Source of the DNA: Ceratodon purpureus
Taxonomy: Eukaryota; Streptophyta; Bryopsida; Pseudoditrichales; Ditrichaceae
Length of the DNA stretch: 64,000 nucleotides
Direction: 5' to 3'
Assembly: GCA_014871385.1 (NCBI GenBank)
Contig: CM026424.1
Span: forward strand, 14,288,892-14,352,891
In this document: one piece after another, positions 1 to 14,520 of the stretch
Layout of the letters: every line of letters starts with the position of its first letter
How positions within the stretch are numbered: position 1 is the stretch's first letter
Made by a program: the position numbers and the translations under genes
The notes under the pieces: model-generated
What the model was told of the DNA's origin: nothing
Database searches by the model: none
What the model saw: the letters and a program-made list of their open reading frames with translations, nothing else

Positions 1-1
1 T

Positions 2-889
2 CCGCGACGGCTCAAGGAGTTGGAGCAGACCGTGGACCGACTCACCGAGGAAAACTCGAAGGCCGTGGAGAGAATGAAGAAGCTGGAAGCGGAACGGCGG
101 GAACACCTCAAGCAGGTTCGAGAGACGGCCGCCAAGATCCAGGAGGTAAGTGGGTTGTTGTTGGTTCCAGGGGATGTGTGGCTGAAGGCGAAGACCTTTG
201 AGGCGGACCTCAAGAATGCGGGCCACCTGTCCGAGACCAAGGTGGCACTCTACATCTTGGACCAGGGCAAGAAGGTGGATGCAGCTCTAATGGCGATGAG
301 GGGTCTAGTGGATGGCTTCAGCGAATCCTTCAAGACCTTGTGGGAGTCAACGGAGGATGAAGACACTTCTTCAACCCATTGTGACCTTCCTTCACAGGAT
401 CAGATGGCCAGTAGGGGAATAGGGGAGGAAGGACAGGTGCCGGAGCAGCAGGAGGCGGAATTCGAAGACATCACGGTCCTCACAGCCGCGGTCCGCGATT
501 TCACGCCCCTGGTCCGCCCTTCCGCGCTCAAGCCAGTAGGGGAGGCTATTCAGGGCAGTAGCCACGTGGCAGATGCCACGCCACATAACCTTTTCTCGTC
601 CTTGCAGGTGGTAGCTCGAGTGCCGCCGCCACCTTCTTCGGATGGTGGGCCAGGTGGGCAGCCACATGTCGCAATTACCGCGGATCTCGGGCACGACCGC
701 CAGTTGACCCCTCCCTCGGTGACGGAGAATGCGGAGGTCGTGGGTCGGTCCGGCGAAGAAATCGGGACACGCGTCGAGACCGGGCCGGTGGCGACTCCAC
801 TTGCTCCACTGACGGCGCTGGGCCGCAAGGAAAAGTGGCGGCTGAAGAAGATGGAGGCCAAGGAGCGAAAGAAGAGGGGTAGTGCTTAG
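2..889 (+). CDS. Partial hypothetical protein with N-terminal coiled coil
   Basis: An open frame enters from the left edge in frame 2 and ends at TAG 887-889, giving about 295 residues. The first 50 or so residues are Glu/Lys/Arg-rich with heptad-like spacing (LKELEQTVDRLTEENSK), which suggests a coiled coil. A mixed helical stretch follows (VALYILDQGKKVDAALMAM), then a low-complexity acidic and Pro/Gly-rich middle, and a strongly basic tail ending KEKWRLKKMEAKERKKRG. I do not recognise the family. GC content is much higher than in the following 2 kb. A purine-rich run (871-881) lies just before the stop, so a retroelement gag-like or host coding region is possible; neither is shown. The true start is outside the window. 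Confidence 0.5.
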   Translation, partial: PRRLKELEQTVDRLTEENSKAVERMKKLEAERREHLKQVRETAAKIQEVSGLLLVPGDVWLKAKTFEADLKNAGHLSETKVALYILDQGKKVDAALMAMRGLVDGFSESFKTLWESTEDEDTSSTHCDLPSQDQMASRGIGEEGQVPEQQEAEFEDITVLTAAVRDFTPLVRPSALKPVGEAIQGSSHVADATPHNLFSSLQVVARVPPPPSSDGGPGGQPHVAITADLGHDRQLTPPSVTENAEVVGRSGEEIGTRVETGPVATPLAPLTALGRKEKWRLKKMEAKERKKRGSA

Positions 890-2340
890 GATTCTAGTTA
901 AATTCAGGTGCAAGTTGTTGAGGCAGGTAGTTAAGATTAGTTAGACTTTATTGCTTTTGTCTTTTTGCTAGTTTCGGGCCTTGGCTCTTCGGGTAGTGGA
1001 GAGTCAGTCTGCTGCCACGTGGCCCGTGATTCTGATCACGCGGTCCGTGGCTCAGTAGTTTAAAAGGGAGAACCCTTGGGGTTTTTTCTCACCATTTTGC
1101 GATGTTTGTGTTCTTTTGTTCAATTCAGGCTTTATGTTTTACTCCACATTTGTCTTGAGTTGTTTTCTTGAGTGCATGAGCAAAGTGAGTGGTCCCTCCT
1201 TCCCATTCTTGCTGTTTCCGAGTTTGCACCGGTCCCCAAACGCTGTGTAGGTTAGTTAGGTTAGTATTCCGTGTTAGGTCAGTTCGGGCTGTGAGCCTCT
1301 ATTAAGCAAGGTTTAAACATCCCTAATTCAAGCCGTTGCTCTCATGCAAGGGGGTACTTGGTGAGCTAGCAGCCGCCCCTGTTTAGGATTGGTGTACTCG
1401 CTTAATCGGTTCGGTATCACCCCCTGTGCGGAAGGTGCTAGACGGAGGAACACTAAGGGCGGAAAGGAGGAAAGGGTGGAAAGTGGGAGTGGAAGATACC
1501 AGACTTGGGTGCGGAGGGAGTACTCCGGCACAAGGATACTTGGGGATTTGAAGGGGGTACTTTGGTACAAGGATTTGAGCTTCACCATTTCCACAATCCA
1601 CCCCAGAATCGGAAGCGTGGAAATGTGGCCCTACTCTGTGTGACCTGCGGAACACAGCATTGTACCCGTTGTGAGGGTAGTGGCCCATTTCCGCATTTCC
1701 ACCCCTTCTGGGGGAGTGGTACGAGACTTGTGTGGAACAGTTTTCCGCGAGAAGGCTGCCCCCATCGAAACACCAGGCGGAGGGAGTATTAGTGTAGGAG
1801 TACGTGAAGTAGGGAGAAAACCCTGACAAATCAGTGGGCGAAATCCCCGGAAATAACTATAAAGCCTCTTTGAGCATTCTAGCTTAAACCGCTAGAATTA
1901 TTCCGGTTACGGAAGTCGGTTGGTGACGGAAAAGTGGAGCAGCAGTAAAGATTCCACTAGTAATCCCGGAGATGCTGTCATAGAGTAGCTAACTACGATG
2001 GGTTTTCGGGGATGTTTCTGTGTATATAGTGATGGGCTCTAGGGTCGGGATTCTAGGCTTGTAGTTTGTGTTAAGATAGGATATGTTTCTTGTAGTCTTT
2101 GGGGGTAGATAGTGTTCCACTTTCCACCTTCGGATAGTGGAATTCTCCGTGATACGGAGTATCCGGGATTTCTCTATCCCTTAGATTTCGTGGCCTTGGG
2201 TGTTTCTTGGGTTTGTGTTTGGGATTTTTATGTCTTTTCTTTAGATTATCTCTTCTCTCAGTTGTGTTTGCAACCGCAGGTTCTTCGTGGGAACGAACTT
2301 GGCGCGGTTTTAGCGTGTTACGCGTTATTTAGGTTATTTA
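890..2340. other. Gene-free stretch, possible LTR or UTR sequence
   Basis: No convincing coding region on either strand; the short open frames here lack recognisable motifs. Base composition is mixed, with repeated ttaggtta-like bits near 1249-1265 and several near-repeats of ggtac/gtact words between 1345 and 1800. It directly follows the purine-rich end of the preceding frame, so it could be a long terminal repeat or 3' UTR, but I found no matching second copy in the window. Confidence 0.3.
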
Positions 2341-2369
2341 ACTGAATACGTTACCACCGTGCTACGACA

Positions 2370-2529
2370 ATATCCCATTTATGACACCCATGTGGTGGAT
2401 GTCTATTTATCAATCAATCCACTACAATACAAACATGTTGATGTATAAACTTCAAGCATATCCCATTTATGACACCCATGTGGTGGATGTCTATTTATCA
2501 ATCAACCCACTATAATACAAACATGTTGA
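2370..2529. repeat. Two-copy tandem repeat, 88-bp period
   Basis: A block beginning tatcccatttatgacaccc at 2371 recurs at 2459 with only a few substitutions over about 72 bp. A 16-bp unrelated linker separates the copies. Strongly AT-rich DNA follows to 2768 with nothing recognisable in it. Confidence 0.85.
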
Positions 2530-2768
2530 TTGAATTATCAAGTGTACTTTTAATGACCTTCATGAATATAGTTTACCTAAATAAATAAGTAAATATATAG
2601 TTTCATATCAATGATGTAATTAATATTAATCATTAGTTAATATCATTTAAATAGTCATATCTATATATAATTAATTAAACTATACACGACATTTTGATAT
2701 TCATTATAAATCAATGTTCTAACTATAACATTAACCAATAGATATTACTATTCAATATGTTAAAATGC

Positions 2769-3925
2769 CTAAACATATGCCTTTCCCGCCGCCTCCTCGC
2801 TCTCAAACATCCCCAGCTTGAAGTGCTTCGAGCCTTCTTCTGTCTTGCGACTCATTTTTGCTTCGAATGCCACCGTCTCGACGCCTTTCCTGGTGCTCGT
2901 CCGCACCGTGACTCCCTTCATGCTGCTCCTCCCCTTGCTGAACTTGAGCGACGATCGCCGGATCTTCCACAGAAAGTCCCGCTCGCTCCACCCCGAGTGC
3001 TCCGCCAAGTAGTTGGTGTAATCGGACTCCGGAAAGTTGAGTGGGTATACCTTCCCCTTCCCCTCCCCCTGGCCGTCTTGCGAATCTTGAGTGCCGCCTT
3101 GTCATGCGCCCGCTTGGCCTCGTCTGCAGTAGCGAAATGCCCCAGATACAACTGCACGCCCTTCTTCTTGCGCATGTTGCGCAGCTGCCCCCCGGCCAAG
3201 CACAAATGTGCCTCGTATTTCTCGTTCGTCGTGTGGTAAGTCACTCCCATGCCCGCGGGTAGCTTGGAGGCCCCGGCCGACTTCAGAAGTGTTCCAGCGG
3301 GTCCGTAGTCGGAGGATCTACTGCCCAATTATGCACCAACTGAGTCCGTGGACATGGGCTCCTCAACCTGGATCAATTGGTCTGAACCATTGTCGATTGT
3401 GACTTTTTCGCCGTTGTTAGAACTGGGTTTAGAGCACTGGGACCACTCTGGTAAGTCGAACTGTGGTTCGTCGAGGTTCATCAAACCATCTAGGTTAAAG
3501 TCGAATTTGCTGAGGACCACGGGATCAGTGTAAACGGATTCGGCGCCTCTATATTCTAGAATACCATCATATTCGTCATCGAGTGTGCGGACCTCGAGAT
3601 TACTATGCACGGATTCGGCACTAAAAACTGACTGCTCGGGCATCTGCTCAACTCCAGGGACAGATTCGGTCAGGGCACTGATGCTCCAGCAGGATTCAGG
3701 GGGAACCGGGTCGTTGGCGTCCAAAAGCATGGGTACGTATTTGATTTCTTGAGCGGGGACGTCGAAATCTGGTCCTGCTAGAATGTTCTGACAAGCGGAA
3801 TGAGCCAGGAAGTCGACAACTGACTCCGGGTTGTCGATGTCGAGGTGGCCGGTAGCAACGTAGGAAGCCAATTCGGAGATGCTGAGATGCTCAGGCATGG
3901 ACGTCTGGCCAAGGGCGCCTTCCAT
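2769..3925 (-). pseudogene. AP2-domain transcription factor, broken by a stop and a frameshift
   Basis: Reading leftward from ATG 3925, an acidic N-terminal region of about 195 residues (start MEGALGQTSMPEHL) looks like an activation domain. An in-frame TAA at about 3329 follows, and the same frame then continues straight into an AP2 DNA-binding domain: GVTYHTTNEKYEAHL, then GVQLYLGHF and AHDKAALKIR. At a G/A-rich run near 3050-3070 the frame shifts. In the new frame a linker (YPLNFPESDYTNYLAEHSG) leads to a second AP2-like domain (KGVTVRTSTRKG, then FKLGMFESEEAAGKAY), which stops early at about 2769 without the last helix. Two AP2-like domains suggest an AP2/ANT-type rather than single-domain ERF arrangement. 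Only two lesions plus truncation point to recent loss; a sequencing error at the purine run could explain the frameshift but not the stop. It would have acted in the nucleus. Confidence 0.75.
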
Positions 3926-4119
3926 CGATCACGTACGAGCTACGTACCTTAACTGGCGGCACAGAGCAGGATCTTCGGAATGCGGCTGATCGCGAAATGC
4001 ACTGGATCCAAGTCACTGAACGTGCAAAGCGCAGGGAGTGGGGACAGCCTTGACGATGGCGGCAACAGAAAATTGTAAGAAGTAGCAAAGAAAAAGACAT
4101 TGGCTGAGGATGGATGCTG

Positions 4120-4126
4120 TATTTAT
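4120..4126 (-). promoter_or_regulatory. TATA-like box of the AP2 pseudogene
   Basis: On the minus strand the sequence reads cataaatacagc, about 195 bp upstream of the ATG at 3925. This is a plausible TATA box for the AP2-type gene. It rests on sequence and position only. Confidence 0.35.
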
Positions 4127-4129
4127 GGG

Positions 4130-7100
4130 CATGCTTCGATCTCCAGGTAGTCCTGGCCGGTCCGTTGAGACAATGGCAAAATGATCTTGTGGCCAACGGG
4201 ATGCTTTCTGAGAGCAAGGGCGTTGGCCACTGTGTCAAGGTGGCTGGATGCATTCTAGCCTGCTTCCTTCCGAGTGGCCAAGATTATGTTTATTTGGTGC
4301 TCCTATGGCTTCATACTCACACAGCTCAGCTTTTGAATCCACGATCCGACCTTGATGGTCCATGCCGGCTTTGTGAACAACATTTAAGAGTGGAGAGCAG
4401 TAGCCAAGTCCGGACTTGGGATTGCTGCTGCTCAGTGCTCACTTCGCTAATTAACCGTTCTACTCCCACGTACCAAGCTACCGAGGCGTCCGAGGAATCC
4501 GAGCTAGCTACCGAGGCTTCATCAATGGCAGGAGGTTATATTAGCCTGAGTGGGATCACTTGATCTTGTTGTTATTCGCACACTGCACTTCCTGGTCGAC
4601 GTACTCGAGGGTTATTAGTGTCGTTGGTGCCTCAACTAGATTTGAGGCATTCACTTGGTGTATGTAGTTTTCATTGCTTTTCTGACCCAGGTCACTTTGA
4701 ATGTATGTGCTCTTGCACGTGGGTACGGTGATTACGGTCAAGTTGAAATGGGTACTCATACAACGACTAGATCTGATCTTCTCGGGCGAAGCTTCAGAAG
4801 CGAACAGTTGATTATTGTGGTTGAGTTCTGATAGAGTTCTGATGGGGTTGTGAGAAGTGGCAAGAGGGCGTGATAACGGAGGAGCGGTCCCTGAAGTTTA
4901 TTCATGGATGATCATGCTTTGAGTCATAAATGATTTCTACTCATCCAAACGCACAATCCAAACTCAAACACTTGCCATGAAATGCCTTTGCACAATCTAA
5001 AATTCAAGAAGATGAAAACATTGAGGGATGAGGAAAAATGTTATCATGAATGGCTTTGATGTTGAATCAAAAACTAGATGGAGACAAAATATCAACCATC
5101 CTAAAAGTGTTTATAAACTTAGACAATTGGATATTCTACACACGTCAAGAAAAAACAATAAAAGATTAAATAATGTCATATGGAACAAGAAAAAATTGAT
5201 ATTGTCCCATCGTTTGATCAAATATGTCTTCTATATGATTTCTTTTACAACATTGATATGAAAAATAAGATAATCAAAAATAAAAAACTTGAAAAAATAT
5301 AAATTGTACTTTGTTGATGCTAACTAAACCTTTTTATGGCCAAAGTCGTTAAAATATATATCCACCACACTGCAATTAACGCATGCAATAAGATATATTG
5401 TACGACATCTTAATATTGAAGGCAAATCATAGGTATCAAGACAATGGAATCATTTATGACTATCTAAGTATTTCATTTTGATGATTATCATACATTTTTG
5501 AGACTTTAATAGCTGGATGTAAGCACTAAATCAATTAATGAGTTTTTCCACATTATGCTCCTATATTGCTTATAAAGAAGAACATTGCCAAGATTGCATA
5601 AAAATGATATATTTTATTTAAAATGAATGTATTTCAATCATATCTACCAGCAACTTTTTATATTAAAATATGTTATAAATAAAGACAAATTAACTCGTGT
5701 TGTATCAACAATTAAAATTGGTGTTATAGGTATATATCCTTTAGTAAAAGTCCTACTTTAATAGCCTTTTTGCTTGTTAATTGACGCAATTTTTGTAAAA
5801 ATACATATAAAAAAGACAGTATGATAAAGATCATGACCAATAACAATTTTTTTTCTTACAAATGCAATCATTAACCTATGACTTTTCAAAGTTCTAAAAA
5901 CAAAAGTCTTACAAATCAAAAGCAAGTAGACTTCTATTCCTAAATTTGACTTGCTACTAAAACCAACTATTATGAAACTAAAAGTATTAATAAGTTCACC
6001 AATGATGCACCTCTATTCTATGTCAAGTATACAATCATCATCGTAGATAACTGTATTTTTAAACCCGCTAAAAATTGGTTCCACAAAGATATACTAGACT
6101 ATTTATACATTGGAAGAACTCAAGAATTATGTTGTCAAAGATGTGTAATTTCAGATCCAGTAAATCAATATCTTCTTGTCTTCTCCTCATGAAATTTGAA
6201 ATGCATTTGCATTCACTAAAATATTTTTATAAGTGAACATGAAATTCGGAATGCATTTGCATTAAGTAAGATAATTTTGTGAGACAACATGAGATTTGGA
6301 ATGCATTTGCATTTAACAAAATAATTTTACAGTGAGTTTCGAACATAATAGTGTCTGTTGCGATAAGATTCATGACTTCGAAATTGCAATGCCAATAAAG
6401 TCTAAATAAATATTTGTACACCAATTCTACAACACTCCAAAAAGAAAATATGAAACGTTTCTGAACCCTTAAAGATATAGAAAACTGTGCTGACGAGCTG
6501 ACGATCTCCCCGTTACATCAAAACGTTCCGGTGTACATAGAGGTGTTGCAAACAAATCAAAATGTCGAAAACTTTCATCACAAAAACTAAATCATCGATC
6601 TGAGACCTAGAACTCCTCCAAATCTAGGTGAGGCAGCCGCGATACATAGTGCCAGATAAACAAACACATATGGATAACATGTAATCAAAATTCATACAAA
6701 CAAGATCGAGGTCATGTGCTCAAAATAAACAACCTAAACTCCTAAAAAATCTGAGTAGACATCAACCCTACAATCTAATGCTCCGCATTCAGGCTAAAGA
6801 GGTCCAGTCAGTTACGCATAAAAACAATCCCCACATCCTTCCCTACTATGGGTGAGCGATCGAACCATACTCAGAGCTAAAACAGAAACCAGCCAACCCA
6901 ACCCTACCCCAAAACAATCAGAACTGTGGAGAAAAGAGCAAGCGCAATGAAACTAGACAAATGAGCCCACATCCAAAACTAAGAATTACAAATAAGGAAG
7001 CCGGGGCATATTCTCAATCCCAAAATATAACTCACGTAGGAACATCGACAATTGCAAACTGATAACAAAGAGCAAACCTTAGAACGCATAATCCGCCTCT

Positions 7101-7322
7101 TACAAACAAAGACGAACCCACGACAACCGATGATCAGTCAGCCATTTCAATCATGCAAAACCCACGGAAGAAGGAAAACTCAAAATCCAACTCTAAACAC
7201 AGTAAACATCACAGATGAAAAATTCCATATCCCATTCAAAAAACTTCAGTGAGTAGAATGACGCATTCCATGTATTCCGGTTGCCCACGATCTTCACAAA
7301 CGAGATCATAGAACCAAAATGT
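4130..7322. other. AT-rich intergenic stretch without recognisable genes
   Basis: Apart from the three-copy repeat at 6188-6337 I see no coding region, no RNA gene and no transposon ends. Base composition drops to strongly AT-rich after 4900. The short open frames carry no recognisable motif. Confidence 0.5.
6188..6337. repeat. Three-copy tandem repeat, 50-bp period
   Basis: Copies start at 6188, 6238 and 6288 with catgaaattyggaatgcatt-like sequence and a shared atgcatttgcatt core. The second halves (ataattttgtgag-like) are more diverged. Copy number is only three, so it is a local duplication rather than a satellite array. Confidence 0.8.
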
Positions 7323-7377
7323 AAATGAAAAACCATCGCTAAAATGCTTTGGTGCCACAGGCCCAACCCCCACTTCT

Positions 7378-8402
<1,025 letters not shown>

Positions 8403-8403
8403 C

Positions 8404-8423
8404 GCTGCTGCTGCTGCTGCTGC
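8404..8423 (-). repeat. CAG repeat in RPL8 5' UTR (left)
   Basis: About seven CAG triplets end immediately before the ATG (minus strand), in the predicted 5' UTR. The length is identical in the right copy (10900-10919). Confidence 0.8.
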
Positions 8424-8538
8424 TTTCTTGCTGGTGGAATCCCTCCCGACCCGAGCGCTGGACCTGCGAGGCAGCGAGAGTGAAAAGGATGAGCGAGGGC
8501 GCCCCCCCTGCCCTAAACCCCGCTTCCCTTCCCCCCCG

Positions 8539-8547
8539 AACCCTAAT
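8539..8547 (-). promoter_or_regulatory. Telo-box in RPL8 promoter (left)
   Basis: The plus strand reads aaccctaat about 140 bp upstream of the ATG. AAACCCTAA-type telo-boxes are a known feature of plant ribosomal protein and translation-factor promoters. Assignment is by motif and position. Confidence 0.6.
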
Positions 8548-9081
8548 CTCTCGTCTCCGGTCCCGGTCCCTGAGAGAGACACTGTTCCCCTAAACGCTCG
8601 CGTTCCCTTCCCCTTGCAAACCCATTTAGCATCCTATTTTCCGGTCTATTCATACACACTCCTGTCAAGTCCACTCACCACTGGAAGCCTGATGATTCAG
8701 TGTTTTACTTGTGAAAGTGACTATATATTTATTATACAAAGTTACCGTGTATAGAATGAAGAATAAGTAAGTGGTGGTCGTTAGTCTTGATTGTGCGTTG
8801 ATTCTTAAACGTGATGACATCTGAGTATAACTCAATGAAACATGAATTTGACTAAAAAATGAGTGAAAGATGATGAAATACTATTTTAAATTGTCCCGAT
8901 GTTATCATTATAGAGATGGCTTGCGGGGAAACCAAGGTCATGGGTGCCTCTTACATGAGGTAAGTCATGTGAGTACAATAGAGAGGAGATTATCTAAGTT
9001 GAAGTTGTCTCCTCCTCAACAACTTTCATCTAGAAGGTAACAAGGTGTCTCCACTCAATGTGAAGGGTGCATTTATAAATT

Positions 9082-10241
9082 GTCTCCACTCTATCTATTT
9101 TATAGATTGCTTTTGAAACTTTATTTGAGAACCTCTTTCTTAGTAAAGTTTTGAATTAAATTGTTGTAGATACCGAAAGATGTTTCTACCTTCTTAACGT
9201 AGAGTGAAGTAGTTTCTTGGTTTTGCAATATTAGTTGAATGTTGTTTTACAACATTGTTTATGGGAAGCTCATGATTTAGGATAAAGTGACTTTTGTATG
9301 AACTTTTTTACCTTCTTTGCCATTATGTGTTCAATCTTTGGTTCAAGTAGCTTTGCTTGTTTATCCTTATTTGATTTCTTCATTGTATGGCTTATGCACC
9401 ACTTTTATGAACACAAAATCTTCTTCAAAGAATATTTCACTCAAAGTAGGAATCTTTCTTTATAAGTCCATTTCACTTGCCATCTTGATATTTTGAACAA
9501 AAGACAAATCAAACTCTGGTCATTCCAGAGGGATGCCAAGAGCCTACCCAACCACTACCCAGAGGCCCTCTGGTAGTTTTAAAGTCATTCTGGAGTGATA
9601 TCAATCAATTTGTAGATTCTGAATCCAAAATTTTATTTTTCTACCAACAACACCGTTGATAGTACGGAGAAGCTTTGATGGTAATGAACACATAATATGT
9701 CATAAATAGGCATTATTTCCAATCTTTGTAACCTAACATGTGGTGGCTATTGCATGCAGTATTTGACATTTCAACACTTTTATAATTTCTCACCTTAATG
9801 ATATTGTCAATTACGTACTACTTTGTAAAACAATTCTGGCACATACAATTTATTCACAACACTTTTCCACACCTTTGAAAATCTCTAGCACTATAAAATG
9901 AGTTGCCAACACAACCCAATCATAAATCACGTTGGAAATAGGGTTGTTTACCATATGCACCTTGTATATTTTCTTCTTATTACAAATTATATTGTATTTG
10001 ATATATTGATATTGTATTTTTGGCTTCTATTAAAATTGTCTTCTGTTGGATACGTTATTAGCAAGTTTATTTTAACAAAGTTAATGCTTTTGCTAAATCT
10101 TGAAAATTATTATTTTTATTTGTTTGTTGTAACAAACTCGACACACAAGCATCTCTAAATGGAGTCAAAGTGACACATTCGCTACCAGTGATAAGCTTTC
10201 ATTTTCTCTCTCTAAGTCCGATTCCTCTTTAGTTTCCCCTT
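9082..10241. other. Spacer between the two RPL8 arms
   Basis: This 1,160-bp AT-rich segment lies between the divergent RPL8 genes, beyond the mirrored promoter regions. I see no coding region, tandem repeat or transposon end. It is the single-copy loop of the inverted duplication. Confidence 0.7.
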
Positions 10242-10775
10242 AATTTATAAATACACCCTTCACATTGAGTGGAGACACCTTGTTACCTTCTAGATGAAAG
10301 TTGTTGAGGAGGAGACAACTTCAACTTAGATAATCTCCTCTCTATTGTACTCACATGACTTACCTCATGTAAGAGGCACCCATGACCTTGGTTTCCCCGC
10401 AAGCCATCTCTATAATGATAACATCGGGACAATTTAAAATAGTATTTCATCATCTTTCACTCATTTTTTAGTCAAATTCATGTTTCATTGAGTTATACTC
10501 AGATGTCATCACGTTTAAGAATCAACGCACAATCAAGACTAACGACCACCACTTACTTATTCTTCATTCTATACACGGTAACTTTGTATAATAAATATAT
10601 AGTCACTTTCACAAGTAAAACACTGAATCATCAGGCTTCCAGTGGTGAGTGGACTTGACAGGAGTGTGTATGAATAGACCGGAAAATAGGATGCTAAATG
10701 GGTTTGCAAGGGGAAGGGAACGCGAGCGTTTAGGGGAACAGTGTCTCTCTCAGGGACCGGGACCGGAGACGAGAG

Positions 10776-10784
10776 ATTAGGGTT
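10776..10784 (+). promoter_or_regulatory. Telo-box in RPL8 promoter (right)
   Basis: attagggtt about 140 bp upstream of the ATG at 10921 is the reverse complement of an AACCCTAAT telo-box. It is identical to the mirrored site at 8539-8547. Confidence 0.6.
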
Positions 10785-10899
10785 CGGGGGGGAAGGGAAG
10801 CGGGGTTTAGGGCAGGGGGGGCGCCCTCGCTCATCCTTTTCACTCTCGCTGCCTCGCAGGTCCAGCGCTCGGGTCGGGAGGGATTCCACCAGCAAGAAA

Positions 10900-10919
10900 G
10901 CAGCAGCAGCAGCAGCAGC
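10900..10919 (+). repeat. CAG repeat in RPL8 5' UTR (right)
   Basis: About seven CAG triplets sit one base before the ATG at 10921. Identical length in both copies suggests recent homogenisation, since microsatellites normally drift in length. Confidence 0.8.
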
Positions 10920-10920
10920 G

Positions 10921-11945
<1,025 letters not shown>

Positions 11946-12000
11946 AGAGGTGGTGGTTGGGACTGTGGCACCAAAGCATTTTAGAGATGGTTTTCCATTC

Positions 12001-14382
12001 ATGTACGCTTATCTTTTAACTTATTTAGTGATGAGTTTTTTACGACAATTTATGCAATCGCGTCGTGTATATTCTCAGGTCGTTTTTCTCTTCTATTAAT
12101 TTTAGGTGGTTCTCCTTTCCGGATATGGAGCCATTTTTTCTGTGTTGTTTTGTGTGTTTAACATTTCTGGCTTGGAAATTGTTAGCTTCTAGTGAGGTTA
12201 GGTTGTACTATGTCTATTTGTTTATCAGGTAGTTTTTTGATTGGGATGTGATTTTATTGAATTTTGAAGTTATTGGCTGTATGGTGTGAGCTTCCCCGGA
12301 ATGGTTTGATTGTTTATTCAGGAAACTGAGACTTGTATCTTTCGCGCTGTTGTTGTTGTTGGACTGCTTTGGGCCTTGTTTGTCCGGCTTCTACCGGTTT
12401 CTCGTTGTTTTGAGACTAGCAATGCATGCGTCGTATGGGAGATGGTATCTGTAACCAATATTCTTTTTGTTGTTATGCTACAACGCAAAGGTTTTTAGGG
12501 ATCGATTGCATTTTGTAGCTGGTTTTCATCGAAGAGACTTTTGATGTGACTGGAGTTGTATATAATCTGCTATTCCATATCGAGGAATGTTCTTTAAAAG
12601 AGGCTATATTTTTTGTAAAGTGGGATGCAGGTTCTTGGTTTGTTTCCGTGTGTTGGGCTTCGACTTAGGTTTGTGGATGTAGTATTCTCACGTCATGGAC
12701 ACTTGCGGGACAACTCATAAGCCTAGTTTATCGGAAGAGTATCGACAAGAACAGACAAGAGAGTGACTAGCTCACTGTATTACAACGATATTGTTAGAAT
12801 CAACCATGTTTTCTATGGCGAGTTCTAGATGAATTCTCTTCGAATTGTATTTGCGTCGTACATGGGAAGATTTTAAGAACGTGTAGCTCAAGAGAATTTC
12901 CATATACATTACCATGGAATCGCGACAAGCTTTTGTCAGATGGATTGCATCAAGGTTCGCAAGAAACTTGGCTAGTTTCTTAGAACCGTACATGCTGAAA
13001 GGTGGAAATGTTTGCAAGGGCGAAGCACTACTTTCTCGTACTCATCAGAAACTTCGATAAAATGCATGTCTTAAAAAGGACCACATCTTATTCAACACTT
13101 AGATTTGTTGAATGCTTGACTTGAGACGTATGCATATTTGCAGGGAGTCACCGAAATTGGGATGTGACCAGTGTTGGTCTGTTATGGCATCTTTTTACAG
13201 TGAAACCTTGGACAGTGGTTCATTCTAAATGGCTTTTTACCAAGTTCTCAATAGAAACATGAACTATCATTTTAGAGAAATTCAAAGAGCGTGCCAATCC
13301 TCATCCTTCACAAACGCTCTGGACCTGGATACCGTGAACAAACTTCCAATTTTGAAAGCATATAAGATACAAAGCTTTTCAAAGGAAAGAAGTTATACAT
13401 ATTCTGCAATTGGTGTAACAAAAATCTTGCAAGAATCCAATTTTTCCCTATGAAAGTAGAAGCAACAATTTTTTGAATACATGCTCGTCTTTTCTATATC
13501 TTGAGGTGTAAAATCATTCCTTATCTCCAGAAAAAATGACAAATTTTTAGAATTACACATTTGTTATATCATGTAAGAAATTATCTATAATTTTAAAAAG
13601 CAATCGAAGGATTACGAGCTTTTGACATTTCTACAGATTCTTACTCTTAAGGCGGAGACATTGTAGTTTGGTCAAATAAACTCTACAAAATTATTAACAT
13701 TTTTTTAAAGATAACATTCGGAAATCAATACGAAAGTAATTATAATACACAATTTCATCATCCTTTCTCCATAATGAATCATTTGCTAGTAGTATAAAGT
13801 TCGAGGGATGTGGTGCATGCTTCACGGCATATCCCTCGCCATGTTGTCCTCTCATAAATCTTATGGTAAATATTTAAAAGCAAGAGGATTGTGTAACATG
13901 TATCATCATCCCCCCTCCACCGCCTTTGTATGATCCTTATGCTAAAAATTTAATAAAAGAAAGGGCTATTTGATATGCCTCATCTATTTAATCAACCATG
14001 CAAAAGAGAATTTTGAATTTGGAAGAGTATGACATATGCTTCATTCAAAGATATTCTTTGAAAAAAATATGAATATTAACTTAATAGTCGAGATGAATAC
14101 ATAATACTTGTATTTTGTATATAAAGGTGAACTATTATCTTTGCCATGACTGGAAATAGTTAAAAGTAATCATAAATAAAACAAAAATTAAAATCTATAC
14201 ATATTGTGACAAAGAAAGGAGACGATAAAATAAATATTAATGATTTGTACATCACATACTTAAGGTTGACTTAAACATGAAAGTCTTGTCTTGCAAATTT
14301 TGAATGTCTTATACTGAATTCAAAGATGGGCTAATATTTGAGTCTTGGAGGAGTAGTCTTTTATATGCATGAATGTCCATAG
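12001..14382. other. Intergenic region between the two inverted duplications
   Basis: The first 35 bp or so are the unique continuation of the right RPL8 3' UTR. Beyond that the DNA is AT-rich with no recognisable gene, RNA or transposon end. Short open frames at 12310, 12772 and 13229 lack recognisable motifs. Confidence 0.5.
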
Positions 14383-14428
14383 TTACAAAACGAATACTAA
14401 AAATAGATACAAAAGAAAGATTTGAGTG

Positions 14429-14520
14429 TTGCTAATGCACATTCTTTAGAGTTGCTAATGCACATTCTTTAGAGTCGCTAATGCACATTCTTTAGAGTCG
14501 CTAATGCACATTCTTTAGAG
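14429..14520. repeat. 23-bp tandem repeat, four copies (left arm)
   Basis: Four direct copies of ttgctaatgcacattctttagag (t/c variation at the second base), without spacers. It lies just inside the outer boundary of the palindrome and is mirrored at 51657-51749. Confidence 0.9.

Noticed and set aside
14429-14520. 23-bp direct repeats as a CRISPR-like array
   Set aside because: Copies are contiguous without spacers, and the DNA is eukaryotic nuclear.
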